DNA of 64,000 nt from Cerrena zonata (GCA_038087015.1 JASBNA010000002.1:868001-932000), one strand, 5' to 3'. Shown: positions 11,614 to 24,262, counted from the stretch's first letter. The notes: a model not told the origin generated them from the letters alone. Program-made: numbers and translations.

Positions 11614-12499
11614 TCACATAGCACTAGCAGCAGTGCCGAGTACCTTTGCTGCAAGTGCACGGAGAATCTGTACCAGAAAATAATTATGAGTTCGATGTTG
11701 AGTAGTGTTACTGAACGGATACTTACTTCTGCTCTCTGAGTACCACCTAGATCAGAGAAGACGGCAGCAACACTCTTCCCTTTAGCATCCCGAACAGCTC
11801 CAAGTCGATTGCCTGCATAGGCTCCAACCATAAGTCCCGGAATGTTGGCAACGATGAAGCCTAGACCTCCGCCACAAACGGCACCGGTCCATGACCACCA
11901 TGGTGCGTGGCGTTGGACCTCTGGTCGTAGTAGCTATGGAAATCGAGGTAAAGCAATGTTCAATTTCATATACTGAGGTAACTTTCTTACCTCTTCAAAT
12001 ACGTCAGCAAAGACACCATCTGCATCAGGTCGACCGGGAGGTGTTGCCCCAGTGCTGGATCCTCCTCCAAACATGCTAGCGAATGTTGAAAAGAAGCTCG
12101 CTGACGCGTTAGGATCAGATGCCTTCTCTTTTCGCGAGCCGTATAGACTATCATATTCCTGCCTTCGAGTAGGGTCTGACAGTACGTAGTACGCATCCGC
12201 TACAGCCTAATGAAAGACTGTTAAATATGCGAGGAACGTGAAAGAGACAAACGAATTTACCTGGAACCGTTCCGTAGCTGCTTTCTTCTCAGCTGCGTTA
12301 GCCTTTGCTAGCCGATCTGGGTGCGTCCTAGATAAATACAATCATTAACAACTATCCCGAATTCGTTCTCTCAATTCAATAGAAGTTGGGATTCCTGAAC
12401 GCACTTTAGAGATTCCCTCTTGTACGCCTGTCTAATCTCATCTGTAGTAGCAGTTGGAGATACGTTAAGAAACGCATAGTAATCAGGTAATGTAGACAT
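11614..12499 (-). CDS. J-domain (DnaJ-like) protein with glycine-zipper C-terminus
   Basis: N-terminal J domain: MSTLPDYYAFLNVSPTAT, EIRQAYKRESLK, the HPD motif in THPDRLAK, and ADAYYVLSDPTRRQEYDSL. HPD is the residue set that stimulates Hsp70 ATPase. A linker with SFFSTFASMFGGGSS follows, then an ordered segment LLRPEVQRHAPWWSWTGAVC and a Gly-rich hydrophobic stretch (GGGLGFIVANIPGLMVGAYA) reading as a glycine zipper or membrane insertion. It ends in ILRALAAKVLGTAASAM. Five exons with standard GT-AG introns. The co-chaperone role follows from the HPD motif; the partner and membrane location are inference. Confidence 0.85.
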
Positions 12500-13189
12500 G
12501 ATAGTGGTGGTTGTGGAGAGAGTAGTGAATGAGACAGAAAGATGGCCACCGGGGGCAGTCCATTATTGCTGTCGTGGAACGTGAAAGTCTCAACCGTGAC
12601 TGCGTGCCAAATGGATCCGCATGACATCAGATTTCCGGCTGGAGTAACCCTAACCCCATTACCTGAGTCTGTAAGTTCCAAAATGGAAACGCTTCAAGTT
12701 CACGATGGACTCGGACTCTCTTATATGAAGAGCCACCGAAGGAGGGCTACATACTCGGTAAGCTCTACCTCAAGCTGCACCGTCCTTTCGGTCTGGGCTG
12801 ACAATGAAGTGTGAGATCATAGACGTCGACGATTAGTGACCAACCTGTCTTCAAATCTCTCTATATCCGTGAAGTGCACAGACATGCACAACAATGTATT
12901 GTACAGTGCGAAAGCGACAGTGCTAATAGTACAGGCATATCTCATACCGAAAAGGTACGAAGACAGCAGAAAGTAGCCAGAGAGACAAACAGACAAAATG
13001 CGGGCCTCAACGATACAGTAATACAGAGCAACAGACAAGGTCAAAAAGGTAAAACAAATCCAAAAAGTAATGTAATTCACACGAAAGAGAATTGCACATC
13101 GAACGAAGAGGCAAGAAGGGGGGCCGGAACCGGAGATACTCAATGTATAAGATTTGGGAGGAAAGTGTCAAAATTTAGGACATCCAGTG
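12500..13189. other. Intergenic region
   Basis: Promoter of the J-domain gene and 3' flank of the membrane-protein gene. A TTATATGAA element sits at about 12720. The rest shows no coding signal. Confidence 0.4.
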
Positions 13190-15979
13190 TCAAGGTGGTG
13201 GCTCTCTGGAATTGGTACTGTTACCAGTAGGCGAAGCCGATGCTGGAGGGGCAGGCACGGGTGCAGGTCTAGGATGCTCAAACTCATCCGTCGGGGACAT
13301 GCGTTCCCTCAACGGACTGAGGGCACCACGTACGCCCATCCGCGGACCGGATGGGAGTCCTATCATTGGTCGGGAGATAGGAAGCCCAGAAACTGATTGA
13401 CCTGCTACCATGGGAGGAACTCTGAGATTGGCACGAGTCGACATCTGGAGTGCTGTTAAGGGGGATACGCTTAAATTTGATGATGATGAACCAGGCTGGG
13501 TAAGAGGGTTATCGCTGAGAGAACGTAGGGGACTACTGGAGACGGAGCCCGGGAAGGATGTAGCAGGAGATGATTGTGGCTGACCAGGTTTGGTGAGATC
13601 TATAATGCAAATAAAGTTAATTGATGACATCCTCAAATTAGTAAAAACCGCCGAGAAGACATACCCCCAATGAAAGAAGTGATCTCGTATTGCGTCCCCA
13701 TCGAATCCATTCTCACCCTAGTCGTGCCTACTATTGAGTCATTCCCATCGTCTGAAAATGGCACAGATGCAGTCCTGCTATGTTCGGCAGCAGGCATCGT
13801 TGGAGGCAACAACTCTGACGTCGCAGGCGACGGTCCTTGACTCCTTGACCTATCCTGAGTTTCCTCAGTCTCCGTTTCGTCACCTTCGTCGATATCTTCG
13901 AGCCCTTCCCCGGAATTTCCAGAAGCACTAGTTAAACTTTGTTCCGTTTGAATCGTTACTATAGGAGGGGCGGGTGTCTCGGCGATTCCGGCCGCGGCCA
14001 GTATAGTTGACATATCGCCAACATCTACACTGTCTCTCAGCGGTGGTGCTGGGAAGTTGCTTAAAGAGAATTCGCTCAGTGAGGCGGAAAGTACGGCATC
14101 AGAGCTAGAAGTTCTGTCTGATGAGGAGGAAATTGAGAGGCCCTTGAGATTCGCGATGGTTTTGTCGAGCTCGGCCTGTTCTCGGAATAAGTAGGAAATC
14201 GAAGTCGCGCGGGAGACTTGGCCTGGTTCAGGTGTCTCCGGGAGGGGAATTCGGGGAGGGGGTGTTAGGACAGATAGAGGTGAATCAACAGCAATACGTG
14301 CGCGAACGACGCCTCCGAGCCCATAGATTGGTGAATCTGTCCCAGGTGACATAGGCGTCATCGGTCGAGAAAACGCTCGGGGAGGAATTGTCAATGGTGT
14401 CAAATTTGCAATCGACTGTGGGGAGCCAGTGCGGCGAAAGTTGGAATTTGAATCAACCCCCCTAAGAACCGATGTGAACACTGGGTCTTGCCATTTCGCG
14501 CTTTCTTTAGGTTCCAGAGGACTGAGCCCTGTATCGATGGAGTTACGGGAACCTTTCACTTCGACCTCTTGAGAGTTTTCAACCAGACCGAGCGGTGACT
14601 CGCCGCGTTCTGCTTCGTCTCCTCCCCAAAGTCGCTCATCGTCAAGTTGAGGGGACGGTGATGAAAAACTGGGTAACCGAGATGCCAGATTACGAGGATG
14701 TAACCAAGAAGACAGGCGAGAAGCAGCTGATGCCCGGCGACCGTCTGTCAAAGCTGTCCGCGATTTCTCATTGACAGAAGAATAGTTAGAGTTGGAAGGG
14801 TTGGAAGGGTTGGATGGATTGGAAGCATTTGGTGCTTGATTAGCCTGGGTTTCGCCAGAATCTCCTGATGGGCCCATCGACAAAAAGTCTGGAGACGACG
14901 GCATCTGTGGGACTTGAGCAGGAGATATACGGAGGAAATAGTCTTGTTGTGTCATGGGACGTAAACCGTTGAATGAAGAGCTGCGCAGATGGTTTTTCTT
15001 TGTACCACGAATAGCGTGTCGAATGTGGTAGAACGACGAGATGAGGACGTAGAGGAGGAGGATGTACATCTCGATACCGGTTAGGAATGTACCCAGGACG
15101 TTGGACGACATCATGACTGCGAGAATCCATGTTAACATGATCTAAGACTTGCGTTTGTTCTACTTACAATGCACGAGATCAGCGATAGCCAGTCCCAAAC
15201 CAATACCGATAGCGATCATGGCGGGGAAATAATCACGAAGGGTTTTCCAACGGGGTATACCTCCCCTAGATGACAAGACAGCGAGATAGGTATTGAGTAG
15301 AAGCTTGAGCAGCAAGACTGCAGATACGATAATTCGGATAGTGCATTCTATCTGATAGACAGGTCCACTAACGTGGAATGCAGGGATGGCTCTGTAGAGT
15401 ATCTGCAAGATGGCGATAGCAAAAGCGCTGACTGCTAGACCGATTTTGAGGACAGTACCGAGCAACCCCCATTTTCCCCAGCTACCAGAGTGCAGACCAT
15501 CTTCATCAACGGAGTATTCGTTGGGCGGTGGTTGGGCGACTAAAAGCCAGAGGAAGAGAAACAAAATGCCGTTAGCTATTGCGTAAAGAATTTCCCTCGC
15601 AGTACCGAGAGGCCCGAGTTCCAATAATGCTGTTGAATCTTGAATGACCGGTGAGCCGTGAACTAGGATGTCAGATAGGTCGAGGATAGATCCAACGAAA
15701 GGCGACGGCAGAGGCCAGGTGAATAGCAACAACCCAGCTGGAGGGAGATAATAAGGCTAAGAAGTCTGTTAGTGTAGGAAGTGGTGCAACATACCGGCTT
15801 ACAGCCCCAATGAGCAGAAGAATGTAAAGATGCCAAACGCCATCAAGCCCACCGCAAAGAACGGAATGTCAGCGAGGATTGATTCAACCTACGACCGCCG
15901 TTGTATTAGGAAAAGATACTCGAGGGAGGATGGAATGAGTACTGACAGAAGCATTGTCACTCAAGTTCTTCAGTTTCAT
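13190..15979 (-). CDS. Polytopic membrane protein with long cytoplasmic Ser-rich tail
   Basis: Starts at MKLKNLSDNAS, then about six or seven hydrophobic segments, among them WHLYILLLIGAVS, AIANGILFLFLWLLVAQ, LKIGLAVSAFAIAILQILYR, TIRIIVSAVLLLKLLLNTYL, AMIAIGIGLGLAIADLVHF and GIEMYILLLYVLISSFYHIR. About 550 residues of low-complexity Ser/Pro/Thr-rich sequence follow, with acidic patches (EDIDEGDETETEETQ) and a short tandem SNPSNPSNP run. The family appears to be a conserved basidiomycete protein without a named function. In the second exon the frame must shift between ADIPFFAVGL and DGVWHLY: one extra C near 15844 (+ strand) would restore it. That break is likely sequence error. Confidence 0.7.
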
Positions 15980-16564
15980 GGTTACAGTAAGAGTACAGAG
16001 AGCGAGAGCAGGAAACGAGTGTCGAAATGAATGAATGTGACGAGGCTTCTGGGCACGTCAGCGCCGGCACCTAAAGCACAGAAAAGCTCGACGAGGGAGA
16101 ACGGTCTCCCAGAGAGCCGGGCGATAGGAAAGACTGGGATGCAATCCCAGAGGAAAGAACGAAGTCTAGGATTGCGGGGAAGAGACGGCTTGTGAGGGGA
16201 CGGTTTATAGGTAAATTGGCATGACAAACCTGCAGGACCGGTGCAGCGAAAGAAGGAGAAAAAGTCAACAACGCATGGGGTCGAGATGAAGAAGAGAAAA
16301 CGGGCTTTCGGGTCGGTTGTTAGCCTCGACTAGCGAGCAATCTGGAGGAAAGGGCAGACGGAGATGGGCTCGCAATGGGCGGGCGCGTCAATTACCACCA
16401 CTGGTTGACCACTGGCCTCTATTGGTCGCTCGCGTGTCGTCAGGTCCCCGGCCCTGAAACCAAGAAAATCTGATCTCCTCTCTCGTCGGCCTCTGTCCCT
16501 TCCCTTTTGTCCCATAATCCCGTCCCCACCATCATCTCCGTCCCCCTCTCCTCAATTCAAACCC
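15980..16564. other. Divergent promoter region, membrane protein / ADE8
   Basis: Non-coding DNA between two divergent starts. Pyrimidine-rich tracts at 16480-16560 lie directly upstream of ADE8. No gene seen. Confidence 0.4.
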
Positions 16565-17372
16565 ATGTCGCATTCTCACAAACGTCGTATAGTCGTCCTC
16601 ATCTCGGGCTCAGGTATTCGCTGAAACTCCCCCCAAACTATGTCCCCTCTCGGCTCAGCTCTTCTGCTCAAGGCTCTAACCTTCAAGCCCTTATTGATGC
16701 TCAAAACACTCCCGCCTTGCCCGATGCAAAAATAGTCCTCGTCGTATCAAATCGCAAAGCAGCATATGGCCTCACCCGCGCTTTGCAAGCAACTCCCCCG
16801 ATCCCTACAGCTTACCTTGCTCTCCAGCCTTACCTCAAAGCTAATCCCAAGCGGACGAGGCAAGACTATGATCGCGAGATTGCAAGGATAGTCGTCGAGG
16901 CAAAACCTGATCTTGTCGTCCTTGCGGGTTGGATGCATATAATGAGTGAAGCCTTCCTCGACGTCCTGATTGGTGAAACGCAGCTGGAAGGTATAGAAAG
17001 GGTGTCAAAACCTATTCCCGTGATCAACTTGCATCCTGCTTTACCTGGAGCATTCGACGGTGCTCATGCTATCGAACGGGCCTTCGAGGCATTCCAAAAG
17101 GGTGAGATCGCCCACTCAGGTTGTATGGTTCATAGGGTCATCAAAGAAGTCGATCGTGGAGAACCCGTCGTTGTTCGGAATGTCGAGATAGTCAAAGGGG
17201 AACCGATTGAAGAGTTCGAGACCAGACTTCATAAAGCAGAGTGGGAGATCATCGTTCAAGGGACAGCAAAAGTCCTAGACGACGTTGCACCCCTCGAGGT
17301 GAGTTCATCGCCTAGTTGGTGTGGTAGTATGATAATCAGTTGGACTGACTGATCTTGCAGGGCTCGTCGTAA
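16565..17372 (+). CDS. ADE8: Phosphoribosylglycinamide formyltransferase (GAR transformylase)
   Basis: Transfers the formyl group of 10-formyl-THF to GAR, the third step of de novo purine synthesis, in the cytosol. The start MSHSHKRRIVVLISGS joins through a short intron to GSNLQALID, giving the GSGSNL phosphate-binding loop. VVLAGWMHIMSEAFL, VINLHPALPGAFDGAHA (catalytic Asn and His) and the Asp of EVDRGEPVVV match the PurN active site. A second intron leaves a final exon of only GSS-stop. It is monofunctional, as in yeast, rather than fused to GARS/AIRS. About 225 residues, near the family's usual length. No frame problems. Confidence 0.95.
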
Positions 17373-17978
17373 TGTATGCGCGTATATATACAAACATGCG
17401 GCATAGGACGCCCTTGGACCCATAGCAGCACCAAAAGCATGTATTTGTACCTGATCACCGTAACTAAAAATGCGTGCCGCTACGGAGTATTCACAAGCCT
17501 CATCGCCTCGCCCACCGGGAACATGAAAGATTGTGAGACGTTTATTTGACAACTCGTACGGGGCACTAAGTACTTATGGATAAATGAATCATGGGCACTT
17601 TGGGGGGTACTAATCCACATGGTACAGAAAAAGATAAATGATGATGGAGATGGGCGATACAAGTTCAGGGTGTTCGAGGTGATTTCATGGGTACATTTTT
17701 GCGCAGCGCATTGCAACGCATAGGTATGGGTGGGGAGGTATCTCGATCCGTTCGGTGAAAAGCAGTGCGACGAGAGAAAAAGAGCATGTACCGGATTTGC
17801 AAATTCGAAAAAAGTGGAAGAAAAAAGGATACGAAAGTTCCACATGTTGTGAGTGTCCGTGTCGTCCAAGAAAAAGGGGTGTTCGAATAGATGAGTGGAT
17901 GGAGAATTGGTGTGTAGGAAGAGGGAAATTGAGAGAATGGGGAGTCGTAACATATCGTTTCCTCGTTGTATGCATCGT
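17373..17978. other. Convergent intergenic region
   Basis: Between the 3' ends of ADE8 and the LIM gene. Long frames on both strands here are low-quality shadows without recognisable protein sequence, so I call only UTR DNA. Confidence 0.45.
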
Positions 17979-20900
17979 TCAAAGGCCGTAATCATTTCCA
18001 CTAAAACTGTTGTTCCCACCCGTCAACTGACGGACTAAAAACATACCTCTTCCTTCACCACCAACATTCCTAACACCCGTCACTGACTTGGGACGAGGGT
18101 ATCGACCCGCCCCAGGGCGCGGACCATCGAACATCTTTGTTGGGCTTGAAGACAACTGACGCGTAGGACTGAGTCCACCTCCAGTCAATTGACGCAGAAG
18201 TGCGGGGTCATTGCCACCTATGCCAGTGAACTGACGTGCAATGGTGGTGGTACCTGTGGATTGAGGCGCAACAAAGGGACCACGACTGCCAGTGGTAATG
18301 GGTTGAAGAGGAGGTGAGCGGACAGGAGATGCCTGACGCAATTCCATAGGAAGCAGGAGCTAGATACAGTCAATATATTTAGTTCATTTCCAACACTCAC
18401 GATCAAGAACCAAACTTACCAAACACTCTCGGCACCAAACCCTCCCCTCCGCATCCGTCTTTGCAGCACTATCCAACTTCTTCCCACACCCAGGTTTACC
18501 CATTTCCTTCCTCCTTCCCTTCGCCTCTTTGCCACCACAAATCAGACACGAAGCATGCCACCTACTACCCTGAGGTCCGGGGACGACACCTCGTTCCATA
18601 GGGGAGACTCCTATATTGCATTCCGGGCACACATTAGTGTTTCCAAAACGATTGGGAGGGAAGGTAAAGTTGGTTGAGGTGGGTGGCGCGGTGGGTGGTG
18701 GACGGTCGTAACGACTTGAAGTGGTGGGGTATTTGGCGGTGGTTTGGATAGAAGGCACGGAGCGAGATGGGGTGTGGGATTGCATTGGGAGAGCGGTCGA
18801 GGGTGTTATTGGGACTTTGCGGAGAGTGATCTTCTCTGGAGGTGCGCACTGAAAGAGGATAATGAGAAGTCCGTTAAAGAGAAGGTAAGAAGAGAAAGAC
18901 ATACTCTAACATGACAAGCCCCTTCCTCGTCTCTGACGAACACAGCATGGCCACCCTCTTTCTCCTCAAAGACATCCCCACAAACATTGCACGTGAAGCA
19001 AGCAGTATGGTATGTCTTTGGCGGGATCCCAGTACTAGTAGGTTCCACTGGGACAGTAACGAACTTGCCTCCATGTTTAGTATTAAACAAAGGAAGCCTG
19101 CATTTCGCACAACGTGTATTTGGTGGAAGAGGGTCTGGGACCGTAATGCCAGCAATCGACCTCGTAGACTTGGCCGTAGGCGTGGTATCCAGAGAACTCT
19201 TTGTAAGGTTACTACGAGATTTCCTAGAGGGAGGGCTGACAGATGGAGGTGTCGACGGGCCACTCGACTGGGTAGACATCGTATCAGAGAAATCGGATAA
19301 GTCAGGTGTAGGTGGGACGGAAGCTTCGTAACTCTGACGCAAAGAAGTATTCGATCTGCTCGTGCGCAATCCGATTATGTTCGAAAGGTCACTTCGACGA
19401 ACGGGTATGGGGATCTTAGACATAGAGCCACTTGACTCGGAAGCCGGAATGGAAACGTCGATCAGGCTGACAGGCTCTTCAGCTGGTATCTCGCCTAGCA
19501 AGGATTCGACTTCTGCATCGCCAGTACGATCCCTGCGTAGCGTGTAATTCGTCTCGCCGGTCCTCTGTGCCTGAACCTCAGTTTCGCCTGTCCTTTGAGC
19601 GCGAAGAGAATACGTTGTATCCCCAGTGGATTGGATTCGTACACCTCGATCACCCGTTCGTTGTCGGCGTACATAGTCCGTTTGGCCTGTGGTCTGCGGG
19701 TAGATCGTCTCTCCTGTCTGCTGGCGACGAATATAATCTCGTTCTCCTGTTTTCTGACGGCGGATAGGTGCGGAACTATAATCCGTCTCTCCAGTCTTCT
19801 GACGACGAATAGGTTGTACGCCATAAACTGTTTCTCCAGTTCTCTGACGAGATAAGTAAGAGGTCGTGCCAGTGTAATCGCGCTCAAGTGTAAATTCTGT
19901 ATCGCCTGTTCTCTGACTCCGGACCAAAGGCAGTACAGATTCACCTGTACGCTGTGACCGAATTCCAGAAAACTCTGTTTCTCCAGTATTCTGGGACTTT
20001 AAGGCAGATTTGAGGGAGGAAGTGGACGCCCATGATTTAAGGGCAGGGCGAGTTGGTGTATTCCGAGGGGTGGTGTGAGTGCTTTCGGTCTCACTGACGG
20101 GGTTATCGCTAAATCGTGGACGTGACCTCGATCTTGATTTTGACCTGCGTCTCCGTGTAGGAGTCGTACGTTCGGAGGAAAGATCAACTGGGGCGGTGGA
20201 TTTAGGACTAGAAGAAGCCTGGTTTAAGAACCTTCGCTTCATTTCCTCGATAGCCGCTTCGGTAGGTTTAGGGCTACCATGCCGAGAACTATTAGCAGAC
20301 ATTGGGGAACTGGACTTGATATCTGATTCGAAAAGTCGACGGCGGACAGGACTATCGTCAATTTCGGGGTCCGGACTCTTCAGTCGACTATACGAATATC
20401 GACGGGCACGAGGACTGCCTGCGTCAGTATCACTGGAATCGGGCTCAGGACTTCTGTATCGATCGAGGACGCTAGCAGTGTTACTTCGTCGTTCAATCTT
20501 TGGGCTTGTCTCCCGACCAAATGAGGAACGATGGCGGGTTGGAAGGGGACTATCCTGGTTCTTGGGGCTAAATGTATCCATGTTAAGTCTTCCGACGATG
20601 TCGTCCCTGGCAGGGGTACTCTCTCGACTCCGTATAATGCCCAGCCGTTGTTCAAGTTCCTGCAAAGTAGGACTTCCTTCCCGACTTTGGTTGTTGTTCC
20701 GTTTCATTCCACCGATGTTGCTTTTAGGATCGGTCTTGGCGTTCGGAGTGGCTGGTGTACTACCATCACGAGGAGGCCGCTTAAGGCAGGTCTCGAAGCA
20801 ATCTACACAACTTGGTCGTCCTAGCAAGTCAACCATAGGATGATCCCCAATGTTCTTCAAGCATCCATCACAGTTGAAGCATTTCCTATGCCAAACACTT

Positions 20901-21634
20901 CCTGCGGCCTCGACGAAACCACCTTCGGCCTTGAGAATTAGAACCGGACGGAAGCAACCTGGGCAGTCACCCTTGGATCCACCGTTGACAACGAAGCAGG
21001 GTCGACATAAGAATCGGTTGCCCATACCACCTGTTAAGCTTTCTCCAGTTGATGATAGAGTAGATGGGTCAGGGTAAATCGTAGCGTCGGGAGGAAAGAC
21101 AGTAGAGCATAGGGCGCAGTGATATGAATCCAGAGACTCCTTGGATTGTAATACAGAGCCATAGACCTTGGCCAGTTCGCTACCACGATGCAAGTTTGGT
21201 AATATTCCCTCCTCAGCGTTAGAATCTTCAGATGCACTGGTCGAATGCTTGAGAGGAGAAGGAGGTCTGCTAGCAGTAGCGGCCGTAATATGAGCGGAAA
21301 CCTTTGCGCCGAGCCTTGTCTGTGGTGCTTGAATATAACTGGCAGGTCTGGGGAAGCGGTTCCCTCCAGTGTTAGATGGTCGAAGGGGTGCAGTAGTAGA
21401 CGTTGTGTTACTGCTTGGTTCTCGAGTAGGAGACTTGTCTCGAGTTACATAGGTACGGGACCAGCGGTCTTGCTTAGATTCATCATCACCCTTGGGACCA
21501 TTTGACAACGGGGGCTGCTTTACATGTTAATTACAGCTTATTCCGTAGTAAAGATACGTACCGACTGAGGAACCACCACATTTATTACATCTTGCCCCAG
21601 TAACAATATCACCACAACGTCTGCAGAATCCCAT
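17979..21634 (-). CDS. LIM-domain protein with tandem RQxTGET repeats
   Basis: The start MGFCRRCGDIVTGARCNKCG is a small Cys-rich ribbon. A Cys/His region follows (CALCSTVFPPD to CRPCFV), then a LIM domain (CPGCFRPVLILKAEGGF, WHRKCFNCDGCL, GRPSCVDC). After about 300 disordered Ser/Arg residues come about 14 imperfect TG(E/D) repeats, then a second LIM (CAKCRLPLFN, YHTACFTCNVCGDVF), and a third Cys-rich module (CPECNIGVSPMER, WHASCLICGG, VWCRECL). The tail repeats RQLTGG. LIM domains bind proteins; fungal multi-LIM proteins act at cell-growth sites and actin structures, and the architecture recalls paxillin-like proteins, though that is inference. The first splice requires four rather than five C in the run at 21510-21514 to stay in frame. 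Confidence 0.82.
19509..19992 (-). repeat. Coding tandem repeat, consensus RRQRTGETxY
   Basis: About 14 consecutive units of 9-15 residues in the LIM protein, each holding TG(E/D) or a close variant after a basic residue: QNTGETEF, QRTGESVL, QRTGDTEF, RQRTGETVY, RRQKTGETDY, RRQQTGETIY, TTGQTDY, RRQRTGDRG and others. Units differ at the DNA level, so this is an old, selected protein repeat rather than recent slippage. Confidence 0.9.
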
Positions 21635-22577
21635 ACGAGACTATAAATGAATGGTGCAATAAATCAATCTTGAGTAACGTTAAGAGTCGTGGAGTAATAC
21701 TAATACGAAAGAGAAGAAGGACCGAACTTGAACCAACTCAATGAGGCAAGTCGAACATACGCGATCACGTGAATGACCTATGTGGCTGTTCGCGTCGCGT
21801 CGCGTAAGTACTTACAAGCTGCTCGATCATATACTCGATATGACGCTAAGCTACGCTATGGCTTCGATGACTTGCTCGACTTGGCAGACTTTTGGACCAG
21901 TCCTAAACTACCTCTTCTCTCCATCCGCTTGCAGAACGACGAAACCGAGTATTTCCAACGGCAGCAGATTTGGCCGCCGGGAGTTTCAAGAGTTAGCGCT
22001 TATTAACACCGAGTACCGACGATCTCTTGCAATTCGTCCTCAACCTTACCGTTTGAGTACTCCAAGGGTCTGTCGGATCAGACATCGCGGTCTATCTTCG
22101 TCAGCTCTAAACTTCGAAACGCGGTGTTTTCCATCTTGTATGACCCAGCTGCCACGATAACACCCTGCCCCCGATACCCATCCGCATTCTTCCGAAGCAC
22201 ATTACAATCATATTCTAGATATGATTGTCTAGTCTCCTTCAGGAAGACCCAAACAGATATTTTCAAGTAAACATCCTCTAATTTTCTCTGTCAATAACGA
22301 GGGTTGACATCCAGAAATATTGGTGTGACGATGCTTGACCGCAAGACGGCGCAAGTTCGTCATATAGACATGTGTCCGTCGAAAAAATAAAGTATCTCTG
22401 ACCGATCTCTCCCGCACTGAAAGGGGACACCCTGAAATCGGCTGTACAAGATTAGTGTCTATTGACCGGATTTTTATCTCCCATACGGCTGACCTGTGCT
22501 AACGACGAGAGGTTAAATATATCGTTCGGATCTAACAACATGCTATACACACATTCTCCCATTTTCTCATTGAAGAC
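21635..22577. promoter_or_regulatory. Divergent intergenic region with E-box at 21765-21772
   Basis: TCACGTGA is a perfect palindromic E-box (CDEI/Cbf1-like) 131 bp upstream of the LIM gene start. The rest of the region has scattered frames (21773-22160) with no recognisable protein sequence, and I do not call a gene there. Confidence 0.4.
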
Positions 22578-23937
22578 ATGAGATGCTCTTCAGAATTTTC
22601 CACCATTAGACGATTCCGAACCCTCTCTCCAGCCAGAGCCCTTGTGACAGTTGATGGGTTTGACCCACAGACTGGTGCACAATGTGTCTATGAAATGCCC
22701 TATGTTGCTTTACAATCCGGGCAAATACTTGGAAGCGAGGCATTAAGCATCGGCATTGCCTTTCGTAAGCTTTATCTTCTATCCAGATTGGCTGTCACTG
22801 AGATCGTGTTGATGCTACTCTTGAAATAGCGATCCAGTTGCTGGCAGGAATAATATGCATCCGAGCCCTCATTCCATTCAAGTGCACGGCAAAGTCCAAG
22901 CTGTCAAAGCTTCTCATATGCCACATACTGGGCCTGGAATTAACTAATGCCGTAGGGTTCATTTGCGCTATGACTGGTTTTCATTGGTATCTGGCGATGG
23001 GCCAAGAAATATTGCAGAAAACATACCATCTTCTCAACCTTCATGAACCTACATGTGCCGACCTTGAAGCTTTTCAAGGGCTTCCGGCGGAGATGGAAGA
23101 CTGGGTTTTCAAAATGAACACCATAAACCTCATCATGAACGTTGCCTTTGCTTTCACCGGACTATTGACCGATTCAATGCTCGTTCGTTTCTTGCGCCAC
23201 CTTCCCAAAAGCAGACGTTCATTCACAGTTAGATATGGCGTTGTCGACAAATATGGAAGTTCACGCTCTTCTCGAAGGCTGAGCTCATTGTTATCCTGCC
23301 AGCTTTCTTAATAGTTGGCGAGACAGGTATGCTATTCATATGAACTCGTTTACACTATAATTCACCATAGCTTGGCTCCATAGTGCTGGGTATACTAACA
23401 CTTTGCGGTGACGATGATACGGGCACACCACTAGGCATCGATTTTGGCATGGGTTACTTCGGATGTTCACTCGCACTCAATGTTTCATTGACACTTCTCA
23501 TTGTCTATCGGTTATTGAGATGCAAATCCCAAGCACAGGATGTCTTGGGACGTGGTTATGGGAAACACTACAGCATCATCTCGATGTTGTTCGCGGAGTC
23601 GGCATTCATGAACGCTGCTTGTTCAATAGTAATTCTTGCGAGTTACAAATTCAGCAGCGACTCGTTGACTGTCCAGATGGTGTTTAACATCTGCCTCGCC
23701 TTTACCCCAGCTGTGCAAGTAAGCCCACCATCCGTTTCATTTATCACAACTGCTCAATCAGTGTCATACCTCTAGGCTTGTTCAAGCTACTTGATTATAC
23801 ATCGCGGCACACGAGGATTTTACGGCAGTTGGAGTGCCGACCTCCCCATCTCTCATTTATCAACTCTCGTCTTCGAATCTAACACACCCGAGGGGAACGA
23901 GCATAACACGGTACTAAACGTCAGGTCTCAGTGCTAG
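22578..23937 (+). CDS. Seven-transmembrane protein of a basidiomycete-expanded family
   Basis: The exons give hydrophobic helices in order: LQSGQILGSEALSIGIAF, PIQLLAGIICIRALIPF, LLICHILGLELTNAVGF, INLIMNVAFAFTGLLTDSML, AELIVILPAFLIVGET, GYFGCSLALNVSLTLLIVYR, SIISMLFAESAFMNAACSIV and VQMVFNICLAFTPAVQ. The TD-SMLIWR motif after helix 4, LNVSLTLLIVYRLL and the final YLIIHRGTRG are hallmarks of a large agaricomycete 7-TM family of unknown function, possibly receptor-like. The intron at 23181-23235 must use the second acceptor (CACAGTTAG) to give IWRCRQIWKFTLF. The junction before LGSIVLGILTLCG is one base out with the best donor, so that splice is unresolved. Confidence 0.72.
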
Positions 23938-24262
23938 ACTGAAGACATCCGCCGGGTCGCGAAGGCGTTATTATCATCGATTCCTTCGGGATGCCATGGA
24001 CCTTTCTCGGACAGGTATTCGGTCCACTCGTGTTTCTGCTCATATGCGATCGCCCGTCGCTTCAAATAGTATAGTAATGATCATTATAATCCGTAGAGTA
24101 TCTTATAGTAATATCAAAAAAGAGCCTCAAGTTGCTTCAGTTTTTGATGTCAACTTTGTGAGGAACAAGTAGCATCTAGAGCCTTCCGATTGGTAAAATA
24201 GCAGATTAGTACTCTTATGTCATACGTGGTGATAGGGTCAGTCGTTAGTAGATGTGCTGTAC
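23938..24262. other. Convergent intergenic region
   Basis: AT-rich DNA between two 3' ends; nothing recognisable seen. Confidence 0.4.

Noticed and set aside
17480..18019. 179-codon minus frame downstream of ADE8
   Set aside because: Composition is random, it overlaps two other open frames and lies between two convergent gene ends.
20079..20843. 254-codon plus frame inside the LIM gene
   Set aside because: Antisense shadow of the Ser/Arg-rich LIM coding sequence.
21780..22160. 126-codon plus frame
   Set aside because: No recognisable protein features; probably intergenic between the LIM and 7-TM genes.
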